Part shown: in pieces, positions 52,498 through 60,969 of the stretch | How the letters are laid out: the number at the start of each line of letters is the position of its first letter | Position numbering within the stretch: the stretch's first letter is position 1 | Assembly: GCA_958295525.1 (NCBI GenBank) | Contig: OY282355.1 | Coordinates: 334,260-398,259, forward strand | From: an uncultured Dehalococcoidia bacterium | GTDB lineage: Bacteria > Chloroflexota > Dehalococcoidia > Lucifugimonadales > Australimonadaceae | DNA length: 64,000 bases | Direction of reading: 5' to 3' | Program-made: the position numbers and the translations under genes | Notes under the pieces: generated by a model | What the model was told of the DNA's origin: nothing | What the model saw: the letters and a program-made list of their open reading frames with translations, nothing else | Databases searched by the model: none

Positions 52498-53673
52498 ATG
52501 GCTGAGAGCGAAATCGCGCTGCGGTACGGGATGAACCCGCATCAGGCTCCGGCGCGGGCGTTCGCTGAGAGCGGAGCGCCGCCGTTCGAGATTCGCAACG
52601 GGTCGCCGGGGTACATCAACCTGCTGGACGCGCTCAACTCGTGGCAACTCGTTCGGGAGTTGCGCGCGGCGGCGGGGCTTCCGGCGGCGGCTTCTTTCAA
52701 GCACGTGAGCCCGGCGGGCGCGGCGGTCGGCTTGCCGCTGAGCGGCGCGCTCGCGCAGGCGTGCTTCGTGGAGGATATGGAACTCTCGCCGCTCGCGGCG
52801 GCCTACGCCCGGGCTCGCGGGGCCGACCGCGTTTCGTCGTTCGGCGACTGGATCGCGCTGTCGGACGAGGTGGACGAGCCGACGGCGCGCTTGATCCGGC
52901 GGGAGGTGTCGGACGGCGTGATCGCCCCCGGGTTTACGCCGGAGGCCGCCGCGTTGCTTGCGCGGAAGCAGGGCGGGCGCTACTGCATCCTGCAGGCGGA
53001 CGCTTCCTACGAGCCGCCGCAGGAGGAGACGCGCACGGTGTTCGGCGCGCGGTTGCAGCAGAGGCGGAACGACGCATCCGATTGGAGCGCCCAGTTGAGC
53101 AACATCGCCGCGGGCGAAGGGCCGCTGCCCGACTCTGCCGTCCGCGACCTGACGGTTGCGCTGGTTACGCTGAAGTACACGCAGTCCAACTCGGTTTGCC
53201 TCGCGGCGGACGGGCAGGTGATCGGGAACGGAGCGGGGCAGCAGTCGCGCATTCATTGCACGCGGCTTGCGGCGTCCAAAGCGGACACGTGGCGTCTGCG
53301 GCAGCATCCGACGACGCTTGCGCTGCGCTTCCGCGAGGGGATCGGCCGTCCCGAGCGCGACAACGCGGTGGACGGCTTCCTGCGGGACGACCTCGCGCCC
53401 GCCGAGGAGCGGCTATGGCTGGAGTGGTTCGCGGAGCGTCCGCAGCGGCTCGCGGCGGAGGAGCGCCGGGCGTGGCTGGACGGTATGGACGGGGTGGCGA
53501 TGGCCTCCGACGGGTTCATTCCGTTCCGCGACAACGTAGACCGTGCGGCGATGAGCGGCGCGCGGTATATCGCGCAACCGGGCGGCTCGGTGCGCGACGC
53601 GGATGTGGCGGCGGCCTGCGCGGAGCACGGAATCACGATGGCGGTCACCGGCGTCAGGCTCTTTCATCACTAG
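52498..53673 (+). CDS. purH: Stand-alone AICAR transformylase (PurH C-terminal domain)
   Basis: 391 residues. LRYGMNPHQAPA at the start, SFKHVSPAGAAVG, TQSNSV, GNGAGQQSRIHC, ASDGFIPFRDNVD and QPGGSVRD are all motifs of the AICAR formyltransferase domain. In standard PurH this follows an about 200-residue IMP cyclohydrolase domain, which is absent here. Cyclisation to IMP must then be done elsewhere. The ATG at 52498 follows GAGGAGTAG. The 179 bases before it contain only a doubtful 51-codon frame. Confidence 0.9.
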   Translation: MAESEIALRYGMNPHQAPARAFAESGAPPFEIRNGSPGYINLLDALNSWQLVRELRAAAGLPAAASFKHVSPAGAAVGLPLSGALAQACFVEDMELSPLAAAYARARGADRVSSFGDWIALSDEVDEPTARLIRREVSDGVIAPGFTPEAAALLARKQGGRYCILQADASYEPPQEETRTVFGARLQQRRNDASDWSAQLSNIAAGEGPLPDSAVRDLTVALVTLKYTQSNSVCLAADGQVIGNGAGQQSRIHCTRLAASKADTWRLRQHPTTLALRFREGIGRPERDNAVDGFLRDDLAPAEERLWLEWFAERPQRLAAEERRAWLDGMDGVAMASDGFIPFRDNVDRAAMSGARYIAQPGGSVRDADVAAACAEHGITMAVTGVRLFHH

Positions 53674-53707
53674 GCGCCTTATGCGGCTCCCGAACGCCCC
53701 TGTGTGG

Positions 53708-53713
53708 TAGCAT
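53708..53713 (+). promoter_or_regulatory. Candidate -10 box before aldolase 1
   Basis: TAGCAT ends 10 bases before the ATG at 53724. Confidence 0.4.
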
Positions 53714-53723
53714 TCGCCCCGCT

Positions 53724-54491
53724 ATGATGGACGACGCGCAGTTGCAAGCGTTGCGGGAGCAGGTCGCGCTGGCGAACCGCTTGCTGCATCACTACGGGCT
53801 GGGAGCGTATCAGGGGCACGTCAGCGCGCGGGCGCCGGGCGATGGCCTCTTCCTGATTCGCGCGGCGCCCGCCGTTAGCCTCGAGCGCGTCGAGCCCGGC
53901 CATCTGATGCTGCTCGACTTCGACGGGAACGTCGTGGAGGCGGGAGACGGCTATCCGGGGCGCGTGGGGTCGTGGGCGCTGCACGCGGAGATCTACAAGG
54001 CGAGGCCGGAGGTGAACGCCGTCACGCACACGCATCAGAAGTGGTGCACGGTGTTCGGGCTCGCCGGACGCGACGCGCTGCCGGTGATTCATCCGCCGAC
54101 GGCGTCGGTGGCGGCGGACGCATGGCCGGTCTACACCGGCCCGGCGGACGCGGTGGACTCGCCGGAGAAGGGCGCTGCGGTCGCGGCGCTGCTCGGCGGA
54201 AACGCCGCCTGCCACCTGCGCGGGCACGGGATGGTGTTCGCCGGCACGACGGTCTCGAAGTCGATGCTCGCGGCGGCCGACGCGGAGGAGCAGGCGGAAT
54301 TGACGTGGCGGGCGATGCTGCTTGGGGCGCCGGAGGCTATCGAGCGCCGCTATATGGAGAGCGACATCGCCAAGCGTTGGGAGGCGCCGCAGGCGGACGT
54401 TCGGGACGGCGTGGCGCGCGGCGAGTGGGGCAACCAGGAATGGCTCGACGCGAACCGCGACGCATCCTACGTTCGCGGCGTCGGGTTGTAG
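53724..54491 (+). CDS. Class II aldolase/adducin-family protein 1
   Basis: 255 residues. The zinc-site histidines are in VTHTHQKWCTVF, and the third ligand is in HLRGHGMVFAG. This family includes fuculose and rhamnulose phosphate aldolases and ribulose-5-phosphate epimerases. An upstream open frame overlaps purH and is rejected. A paralogue follows 20 bases downstream. Substrate unknown. Confidence 0.88.
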   Translation: MMDDAQLQALREQVALANRLLHHYGLGAYQGHVSARAPGDGLFLIRAAPAVSLERVEPGHLMLLDFDGNVVEAGDGYPGRVGSWALHAEIYKARPEVNAVTHTHQKWCTVFGLAGRDALPVIHPPTASVAADAWPVYTGPADAVDSPEKGAAVAALLGGNAACHLRGHGMVFAGTTVSKSMLAAADAEEQAELTWRAMLLGAPEAIERRYMESDIAKRWEAPQADVRDGVARGEWGNQEWLDANRDASYVRGVGL

Positions 54492-54511
54492 GTTAGAGGA
54501 GGGAGCTGGCG

Positions 54512-55297
54512 GTGGACGAGCAGGCGCTGGCGGAGTTGCGCGAGACGGTGGCGATTTCGCACCGGCTGCTGTACCGCACGGGGCTTGGGACGACGCGGGG
54601 GCACACGAGCGCGCGGATTTCTTGGACCGGAGAGAGGGCAGGAGAGGGGGACGGCGCGTCCGGGGGCGTGGACGCTTTCGTCATCAAGCCGTGGCCGCAT
54701 ATCCAGATGCACCGCGTCCGTGCCGACGACCTCATCGTCATGGACTTCGACGGCAATATCCTCGGTGCGGAGGGGCGGCGGATCACGAAAGTGAGCGAAT
54801 GGCCGATTCACGCGGAGATCTACCGCGCCCATCCCGGCGTGGGGGCCGTCATCCACACGCATCAGAAGTGGGCGACGATGATGGGGTTCGCCGGCGCGAC
54901 GATCCTCCCGCTGCTCGACCCGGAACTCTCCGCCGCCGTCGCGCATGAGCCCGTCGTTTTCGACGAGGACAAGGCGCTGATCCGCAGCGTGGAGCAGGGC
55001 AAGGCGGTCGCCGGGCGAATGCACGGCGCGAACGCCTGCCACTTGCAGAACCACGGGATGGTGTTCACGGGCCCGAACGTCGAGACGGCGACGGTGGACG
55101 CCATCGCCACGGAGCATCTCGCGGAGATGACGTGGCGGGCGCGGCTGATCGGCTCGCCGGAGGCGCTGCCGTCGCTCGCGCTGCGGCCGGCGCTCGACCG
55201 CCGCGCGCGGGGCGAGATTCCCGAATCGTGGCTCCACTACTGGAAGTGGGTTGACGCGAACCCGGAGTCGCTGCGCCCCCGCTCAGCGGATATTTAG
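54512..55297 (+). CDS. Class II aldolase/adducin-family protein 2
   Basis: 261 residues. VIHTHQKWATMMGF provides the HTH metal site and HLQNHGMVFTG the third ligand. Clearly related to its upstream neighbour but diverged, so the duplication is old; the two could form a heteromer or act on different aldehydes. Start GTG at 54512, with GAGGAGGGAGC upstream. It ends the plus-strand run; the next gene is convergent. Confidence 0.88.
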   Translation: MDEQALAELRETVAISHRLLYRTGLGTTRGHTSARISWTGERAGEGDGASGGVDAFVIKPWPHIQMHRVRADDLIVMDFDGNILGAEGRRITKVSEWPIHAEIYRAHPGVGAVIHTHQKWATMMGFAGATILPLLDPELSAAVAHEPVVFDEDKALIRSVEQGKAVAGRMHGANACHLQNHGMVFTGPNVETATVDAIATEHLAEMTWRARLIGSPEALPSLALRPALDRRARGEIPESWLHYWKWVDANPESLRPRSADI

Positions 55298-55386
55298 GCG
55301 CAGGGGACCGCGTAAGGGAGCAGTCCGCCGCCCCGAAAGGGAACGGACTAGAGGATGCGCGGCCCCGCGACGCATTGCCGCGGACT

Positions 55387-56253
55387 CTACCGCGCGAGCA
55401 AGCGCGCGACGGGAACGTCGAGGGATTCGGCGATGCGCTCCAGCGTTTCGAGCGACGGAACATGCTTGCCGCCTTCCAAGCGGCTGAGGTTTGGCCGCCG
55501 GATGCCGCAACGCTCCGCCAGTTCCGTGCTGGTCAGCCCGAGCCGCTCGCGGGCGTTGCGGACGCTCGCTCCGATTCTCTCTGCGCGGGCCTGCGGGGAC
55601 TCAGCCTGTTCCCTGCCTTTGTAGTACTCGTATTCCCGTTCGCAGTGGTGGAGAACCGCGTCCCACGGGATTTCGAGAACGTTGCCGGATTGCTGCGTTA
55701 CGATCAGGCAATCCTGGCCTTCAACGATCTCCCACTTGGCGGCTTCGGTCTCGTCCGCGCCTTCCACGACGTTCAGATCAAGGGCGTAGCACTTGCCGTT
55801 CTCGAAGTGAACGATGAGCATCCGCGCCTGCCTAATGTAGTCCACTTTGTGGAACCGGCGCCCCGCTTCGGACGCAAGGCGCCGCTCCAAGTACGTGCGG
55901 ATGTCGCTTGCCGCGTCCTCTTCCTCTCTGCCGAAGAAGGCGCACTCCCGGGGGGATTCCTCCATAGGCGGAATGTCGTTCGCGTCCGCCACCAAGAACA
56001 GCCAGGGCTTCTCTTTCGCTTCGGGGTCCATGAGCAGAGGAGCCGGCCAGATGCTGATGTCCTCGACCTGCGTGTCCACGACGTAGGCGGGGGCAGGCTC
56101 CCGCAGGGCGTGGCCAAGGCTCGGCCTGACCTCGATTCTCGACGCGCCGATCTCGTCTGTGAGGCGGTTGGCAAGGGAAACCGAAGACGTGATGACGCAC
56201 GTCTTGACTTCGTAGACCGCCTTGCCGTCCGCCGCTTTAGGTTCGTTCGTCAT
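55387..56253 (-). CDS. XRE-family regulator with N-terminal sensor-like domain (antitoxin-like)
   Basis: 288 residues. The C-terminal helix-turn-helix (about 235-285) is TSTELAERCGIRRPNLSRLE with the XRE pattern. The middle region (ARMLIVHFENGKCYALDL and NVLEIPWDAVLHHCE) resembles DUF2442-type antitoxins that pair with DUF4160. The first about 140 residues match nothing recognised. The ATG at 56253 has GGAGG 6 bases upstream and overlaps the DUF4160 gene by 17 bases, so it is coupled. A palindromic operator lies before the pair. Call as antitoxin is inference. Confidence 0.7.
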   Translation of the reverse strand: MTNEPKAADGKAVYEVKTCVITSSVSLANRLTDEIGASRIEVRPSLGHALREPAPAYVVDTQVEDISIWPAPLLMDPEAKEKPWLFLVADANDIPPMEESPRECAFFGREEEDAASDIRTYLERRLASEAGRRFHKVDYIRQARMLIVHFENGKCYALDLNVVEGADETEAAKWEIVEGQDCLIVTQQSGNVLEIPWDAVLHHCEREYEYYKGREQAESPQARAERIGASVRNARERLGLTSTELAERCGIRRPNLSRLEGGKHVPSLETLERIAESLDVPVARLLAR

Positions 56254-56452
56254 CGCCATCCTCCGAGAGGTAACCCAGTCTCCGCAGCGCGTTCCGCAAC
56301 CGCCGCCCGACCTGGAAGTCGTCCATCGGGCGTTGGTTTTCAATATCCCACCGGCCTATGAAGGCTCCTTCCCTTTTTATGTGGACATGGAGCGGGGGGT
56401 GGTCGCCCACCCAACTCTCGAATGTGTAGCCGCCTGCGCGTTTTACGCCCAC
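56237..56452 (-). CDS. DUF4160-family small protein (toxin-like)
   Basis: 71 residues. WVGDHPPLHVHIKREGAFIG and RWDIENQRPM are characteristic of DUF4160, predicted small toxins usually paired with DUF2442 antitoxins. The start is GTG at 56452, since an in-frame TGA lies two codons upstream. It overlaps the XRE gene downstream. The operator and promoter lie just upstream. Confidence 0.75.
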   Translation of the reverse strand: MGVKRAGGYTFESWVGDHPPLHVHIKREGAFIGRWDIENQRPMDDFQVGRRLRNALRRLGYLSEDGDDERT

Positions 56453-56474
56453 GATTCAGCCCACGCAATGGAGT

Positions 56475-56490
56475 GTATCACCTGTGATAC
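56475..56490. promoter_or_regulatory. Palindromic operator of the DUF4160/XRE operon
   Basis: GTATCACCTGTGATAC, a perfect 7-bp inverted repeat around a 2-base centre. On the minus strand a TTGCAT and, 16 bases later, a GATACA that overlaps the palindrome look like -35 and -10 boxes. The XRE protein would be expected to bind here. Confidence 0.75.
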
Positions 56491-56620
56491 GCGCAATGCA
56501 ATACCCTGTTCCGCCGGATTAGTCTTCTCTCTCGTCAGGCCGACGCCGCAGCAGGCCGCCCGGGGATGCGCGTGGGGCGGCCTGCTCTCGAACGGAGGCG
56601 AAGGCGCGGGACGCGCGCCG

Positions 56621-57262
56621 TTAGTCGGCGTCCGGGAACATAACGACTTCGCGCTGGATGGGGCCGTAGCCCTCCCAGTAGCCGCCGGACTCGGCGTCGT
56701 AGCGCCCCTGCAGGAAATCGCCCGACTTCTCGCTGCGGATGATGACGGCGACCGTCTGCTCGCCGAGGCTGCGCTCCGCGTGGATCTCGTAGGGGCGCAC
56801 GAGGTCAACGGAGCCGGGCTCCACGCGGAAGTTGCCCACCTGCTCGATGGGGACGTAGTCCTCGCGGCGTTCGGCGCCCTCGACCGGGCGGTAGCGCTCG
56901 ATCATCTCGTGGCCGACGAGCACGCCGTAGAGCGTGTAGATGTGCGCGTGGTCGTGGATGCCGCGCCAGTTCGGGTACTTCGGGTGGACGGCGGGCTTGG
57001 CTTTCACCTCGCGCTTCAGGGCGTTCACGACGAAGCCGTAGTCCGGGTCCTCGTAGAAGAGGAGGTTCTCGGCGCGGTCGGTGAACTCGTTGGCGGGCCA
57101 GGCGCGCGACGCCTCTTGCACGCTGGGGTCGGCGAGGAAGTCCGTCAGGATCGGCGCGAGTTCGACCCAGCGCTTCTCGAGGTCGGGTTCGGCGGCGAAC
57201 AACTCCCTCGTCCTGGCGACGAACGCATCGAGCGCGGTCTCGGTTTTGGTCAACGTGGTCAT
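56621..57262 (-). CDS. Cupin, cysteine-dioxygenase-like protein
   Basis: 213 residues. HDHAHIYTLYGVLVGHEMIERY holds the first cupin motif (His-x-His and Glu/His ligands), and RPYEIHAERSLGEQT holds the second His. The arrangement is like cysteine/thiol dioxygenases. The second ATG (57262) is used because the ribosome site abuts the first. It is the last gene of a four-gene operon with amidohydrolase, alcohol dehydrogenase and epimerase. The substrate is unknown. Confidence 0.78.
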   Translation of the reverse strand: MTTLTKTETALDAFVARTRELFAAEPDLEKRWVELAPILTDFLADPSVQEASRAWPANEFTDRAENLLFYEDPDYGFVVNALKREVKAKPAVHPKYPNWRGIHDHAHIYTLYGVLVGHEMIERYRPVEGAERREDYVPIEQVGNFRVEPGSVDLVRPYEIHAERSLGEQTVAVIIRSEKSGDFLQGRYDAESGGYWEGYGPIQREVVMFPDAD

Positions 57263-57289
57263 CATTCCCCTCTCTCTTTCTCCGGCGCG

Positions 57290-58453
57290 CTACGCGGCTG
57301 CCGGAACGCCCGCGAGGTTGTAGAGGCTGGCGCAGTTGTCCCAGAGGATCTTCTTCTTCTCCTCGTCCGATATGGCGAGTTCGATGAAACTCGACACCGC
57401 TTCGGGGTACTTCGAGTCCCCGTGGGGGTAGTCGGTCGAGAACACCATCCGGTCGCTCCCCACCCAGTCGATCGCGTACTTGGCGGGCTCCTCGTCGGGT
57501 TCGACGGAGACCCAGCACTGGCGCTTGAAGTATTCGGTGGGGGCCATCGCGAGTTCGGGGACGAACACGTCGGCCTCGCGCTCGTAGGCTTCGTCGAGGC
57601 GCCACAGGAGCCACGGCGCCCAGGCGCAGTTGGCCTCGAGGAACGCCGCGCGCAGCCGTGGGTGGCGCTCCAGCACGCCCCCGCCGCAGAAACTGGCGAG
57701 CGCCATCATCTGCTCAACGGGCTGCGCGAACACGCGCCGCAGCATAAAGTTCGGCTCGAAGTGCTCGCCGACCTGCCGCGCCCCGGACGACGACGACTCG
57801 TGGAAGCCGATGGCGACGTCGTGCTCCTCCAGCGCGCTCCACAGCGGATCGTAGAACGGGTCGTGCCACGGCTTGTCCGTCATCTGATTGGAGCGCATAA
57901 AGACGGCCCGGAACCCGAGTTCCTTGACGGCGCGCTCGACTTCGGCCACGGCGTCGTCCATATCGAACGGCGAGACCATCGCCGCGCCGATGAGCCGGTC
58001 GGGCGCGGGCGCGCAGAAGTCGTAGAGCCAGTCGTTGTAGGCGCGGGCGAGCGCGGCGGCGAGGCCGGGCTCCATATGCGGCTCCGCGAGCGTGTGCAGC
58101 CCGCGCGTCGGAAAGAGCACGGCGACGTCCAGCCCCTCGACGTCCATCGCCTCCAACTGCGCCTCCGTCGACCACCCGCGCGCGGCGTGGTCCGCGTAAA
58201 GCCGCTGGTTGCGCTCGTAGTTGTGGCCGCCGGGGCGGTTCGGGTTGCCCCCGCCCGCCGCGCGGACGGCCTGCGACGTCGAGCCCCACGGCCTGCCGTC
58301 CGGGTGCGTGGTGCGGAGGTCGCGCACGTTGTCGGAGGTGATGCCCACCTGCGCCTGGTCGCGGTACTTCTTGTCGGTGTACCGCTGCCAGAGATCGGGC
58401 GGCTCCATGATGTGCATATCGCTGTCTATGATCCGGTATCCGCCTTTGGCCAT
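57290..58453 (-). CDS. Amidohydrolase family 2 (ACMSD-like) protein
   Basis: 387 residues. The first metal motif is IIDSDMHIMEPPDLW, a central His is in DVAIGFHESS, and the C-terminal metal motif is FSTDYPHGDSKYPEA. The enzyme is of the decarboxylase/hydratase amidohydrolase group. It begins 21 bases after the alcohol dehydrogenase gene and ends 27 bases before the cupin gene, in an operon. Confidence 0.88.
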   Translation of the reverse strand: MAKGGYRIIDSDMHIMEPPDLWQRYTDKKYRDQAQVGITSDNVRDLRTTHPDGRPWGSTSQAVRAAGGGNPNRPGGHNYERNQRLYADHAARGWSTEAQLEAMDVEGLDVAVLFPTRGLHTLAEPHMEPGLAAALARAYNDWLYDFCAPAPDRLIGAAMVSPFDMDDAVAEVERAVKELGFRAVFMRSNQMTDKPWHDPFYDPLWSALEEHDVAIGFHESSSSGARQVGEHFEPNFMLRRVFAQPVEQMMALASFCGGGVLERHPRLRAAFLEANCAWAPWLLWRLDEAYEREADVFVPELAMAPTEYFKRQCWVSVEPDEEPAKYAIDWVGSDRMVFSTDYPHGDSKYPEAVSSFIELAISDEEKKKILWDNCASLYNLAGVPAAA

Positions 58454-58474
58454 CGCCTGCCTCCTTGCCCCGTC

Positions 58475-59569
58475 CTACGCGGGCTCGCCGTTGGGGAGTA
58501 TAACCGCAACCATCGCCTCCAGCCGCTCGTGCGCCTCGAAGCCCTCGTTCACGTCCTCCAGCGCGTAGCGGTGCGTGATCAAGTTCTCCACCGGACGGTC
58601 CACCAGTCCGCGCATCGCCTGCAGCGAGCGGATGATGTGACGGGGCCCCGCCGAGAAAACGCCTTGCACGCGGATGACTTTGCGCGTGAGGAGCGCCGGA
58701 TTCGCCGAGAGCGGCCCGTAATCCGTCCATTGGCCTATCACGAGATAGCGCCCGCCGAAGCGCGTCATCTCCAAGCCTTCCTGAAACGCGGTCAGCCCGC
58801 CCGACGCTTCGATGACGAGGTCGGCGCCGCGCCCGCCGGTCAATTCGAGCGCGCGCTCGACGCGCGCCTCCGGCGTGGGGTAGTCCGCGATGTCCACCGT
58901 CTCGCTTGCGCCGAGCGACCGCGCAAGCGCCAGCCTGCTCTCCGGCGCGCCCGCTACGATGACGCGCCCCGCGCCGCCGAGAAGCGCCTGGTTCAGCGCG
59001 CCCATCCCTATGGGGCCGGAGCCCTGCACGATGACGGTGTCCGCGAGGTTCACCCCGCCGATGCGCTCGATGCCGTTCAGCAGCGTGTGGTTGCCGATGA
59101 CGCTCAGCAGCGCGCGCTCGTTGGACACGTCGTCCGGCACGCGCAGCAGCCAGGGCGTCGCGCTCAACTGAATGTACTGCCCGAATCCGCCGCGCAGATG
59201 CGGCGGCTCGTCGGAGCGCAGCATCCCGTAGGAGCGCGTCCGCTCGCACGATTCGCCCACCGCGCACCGGAAGCACCGTCCGCAAGGCGCGTCGCGGAAG
59301 ATGACGCGGTCGCCCGGGCGCAGCCGCTGCCCCAGGACGTCGGTCTCGATCTCCGGCGAAACCTCCGCCAGAACGCCGACGTTCTCGTGCCCGAAGATCA
59401 TCGGCGCGGGCGTCGCGTCCAAATGCCATGCGTGCACGTCCGTTCCGCAAATTGCGGCCATCTGCATCCGAACGAGCGCGCCTCCGCGCTCCATAGGCAG
59501 CACGGGGAACTCTTGCGTCTCCAGCGGCCTGTTCGCCCCGACGAAAACCGCAGCCTTGCACGTGTCCAT
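58475..59569 (-). CDS. Zinc-dependent alcohol dehydrogenase (MDR family)
   Basis: 364 residues. The catalytic zinc ligands are in ICGTDVHAW and FGHENVG, the structural zinc cysteines in CGRCFRCAVGESCER, and the NAD(P) motif is VIVQGSGPIGMGALN. It oxidises an alcohol or polyol; the family includes threonine and sorbitol dehydrogenases. It begins 3 bases after the epimerase stop. Likely second step in the operon. Confidence 0.9.
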   Translation of the reverse strand: MDTCKAAVFVGANRPLETQEFPVLPMERGGALVRMQMAAICGTDVHAWHLDATPAPMIFGHENVGVLAEVSPEIETDVLGQRLRPGDRVIFRDAPCGRCFRCAVGESCERTRSYGMLRSDEPPHLRGGFGQYIQLSATPWLLRVPDDVSNERALLSVIGNHTLLNGIERIGGVNLADTVIVQGSGPIGMGALNQALLGGAGRVIVAGAPESRLALARSLGASETVDIADYPTPEARVERALELTGGRGADLVIEASGGLTAFQEGLEMTRFGGRYLVIGQWTDYGPLSANPALLTRKVIRVQGVFSAGPRHIIRSLQAMRGLVDRPVENLITHRYALEDVNEGFEAHERLEAMVAVILPNGEPA

Positions 59570-59572
59570 CGC

Positions 59573-60553
59573 TTACTCCCGCCTCAGTTCCAGCCGCTCC
59601 GTCCACTCCGCCCAGTCGCGCGCGGCCTTCTCGGGATCGTACAGCGGCTCGTAGCCCAATTCCCGGCGGGCGCGGCTGATGTCCAGCGCATAATACCCCC
59701 TCGGCCCCAGCCCGCGCGGGTCGAGGCCGGGCCCGACCTCGATCTCCGCCCCTGGAATCGCCGCCCTCACGCCGTCCGCGAAATCGTTGAGCGTGTACGT
59801 TCGCCCGCTCCCGATGTGGAAGACGCTGCTCTCGAAACGCTCCGCCGTGCAGGCGAGCACGACGCTCCGAGCCACGTCCCGCGCGTAGGTGAGATCGAGC
59901 CGCTGATCGCCGCCGCGCGGCACGACGGTCGGGCGTCCCGCGATTGCGTTCTCGATCATCTCCGTCCAAATCACGTTGTGGCTGCCGTGCCGCTCCGCGC
60001 CCTTGCCGAGGCCGTAAATCGCGGCGAACCGCAGCGCGGCGAATCCGATCCCGTACAGCCGTTTGTACTGAATCCCCATCAGTTCCGACGCCGCTTTCGC
60101 CGCGCCGTACACGCTGCCCGTCGGGTACGCCGGAAACGTCTCGTCAACGGGGCGCATCTCCGGCTCCAAATGCTCGTCCGTCATTGGGGAGAGCGCGCCG
60201 ATGGAACTCGTGAAGACGACGCGGTCCGCTCCCGCCCGCCGCGCGGCCTCCAAGACATAGACGGTGGCCAGCGCGTTGACCGCGAACCCGCGCGCAGGGT
60301 CGGCGTCGGCGGCGTCCGGGTAGACGGCGGCGAGGTGGCAGACGCGCTCGATGCGATGCTCCGCGCACGCGGCGTCCAGTCGCTCCAGCGACGCGACGTC
60401 GCCCTCCACGAACGCGAACTCGCCCATCACGTCGCGCAGCAGCGTGAAGTCGGGGCGGGCGTCGAAAACGACGGGCTCGTGCCCCATCTCGAGCAGGTCG
60501 CGGGTCACCCAGCATCCGTTCACGCCGAGCCCGCCGGTTACGAGAATCCGCAC
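59573..60553 (-). CDS. NAD-dependent epimerase/dehydratase
   Basis: 326 residues of extended SDR type. The NAD motif is ILVTGGLGVNGCWV, followed by VVFDARPDF, and the catalytic pair YGAAKAASE provides the Tyr-x3-Lys. TSSIGALSP and the C-terminal helix YEPLYDPEKAARDWAEW fit sugar or uronate dehydrogenases. It heads the four-gene operon. Upstream is a 416-base gap with gene remnants. Confidence 0.88.
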   Translation of the reverse strand: MRILVTGGLGVNGCWVTRDLLEMGHEPVVFDARPDFTLLRDVMGEFAFVEGDVASLERLDAACAEHRIERVCHLAAVYPDAADADPARGFAVNALATVYVLEAARRAGADRVVFTSSIGALSPMTDEHLEPEMRPVDETFPAYPTGSVYGAAKAASELMGIQYKRLYGIGFAALRFAAIYGLGKGAERHGSHNVIWTEMIENAIAGRPTVVPRGGDQRLDLTYARDVARSVVLACTAERFESSVFHIGSGRTYTLNDFADGVRAAIPGAEIEVGPGLDPRGLGPRGYYALDISRARRELGYEPLYDPEKAARDWAEWTERLELRRE

Positions 60554-60676
60554 GCCGCGCCCCCTTCCCGTTGCGCCTGCGCGAATCCTAGCACAGCGCG
60601 CGCGTTGCGGGCGCCTCGTCGCCGCCGACCACGAATGGCGTCCGCCGTATGCGCTGCGAGGAGCGCGGCGTCTCCG

Positions 60677-60925
60677 CTACGGGGCGGGCGTAGGCGTAGA
60701 GGTGGGTGTCGCGGTTGCGCGTTGGGCGAGGGCTCCGAGGCGGGCGTAGAGCGCGGCGGCGTCCAGGTCTTCCGCGCCGGACGCGCCGCCAACAGGCTGC
60801 CGCTCCATAATGAACTTGTTCGACGGCCAATCGAGCCGTTCAGCATGAGACGACGAGTAGGCGGGGGTTCGGATATGCGCGCAGGCGCTGAGGGCGCAGC
60901 GCTCCGCGCCTATCCTCTGGAGTGA
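60677..60925 (-). pseudogene. Remnant of a Ser/Thr/Pro-rich protein gene
   Basis: The minus strand encodes a disconnected stretch (EDLDAAALYARLGALAQRA and then ATPTSTPTPAP) with no signal and no complete domain. Near 60885-60910 it contains CGCTGAGGGCGCAGCGCTCCG, also found near 61728 next to a PPC-like fragment. The gap 60554-60969 shows nothing else. Confidence 0.45.
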
Positions 60926-60969
60926 ATTCCCTAAGATTCGCAGGGAAGCGGTTATTCTCCCGCTTCTGG

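Noticed and set aside
52350..52505. Small frame of 51 codons before the AICAR transformylase (GTG at 52350)
   Set aside because: The translation (VRLARKGALRFRPAERPVYD and on) is plausible, but there is no ribosome site and it overlaps the next start. Conservation data would be needed.
56222..60925. A 1567-codon open frame on the plus strand
   Set aside because: It is antisense to the epimerase, dehydrogenase, amidohydrolase and cupin genes, which all have clear family motifs. Its translation is Arg/Val/Ala-rich with no domain, as expected from high GC.
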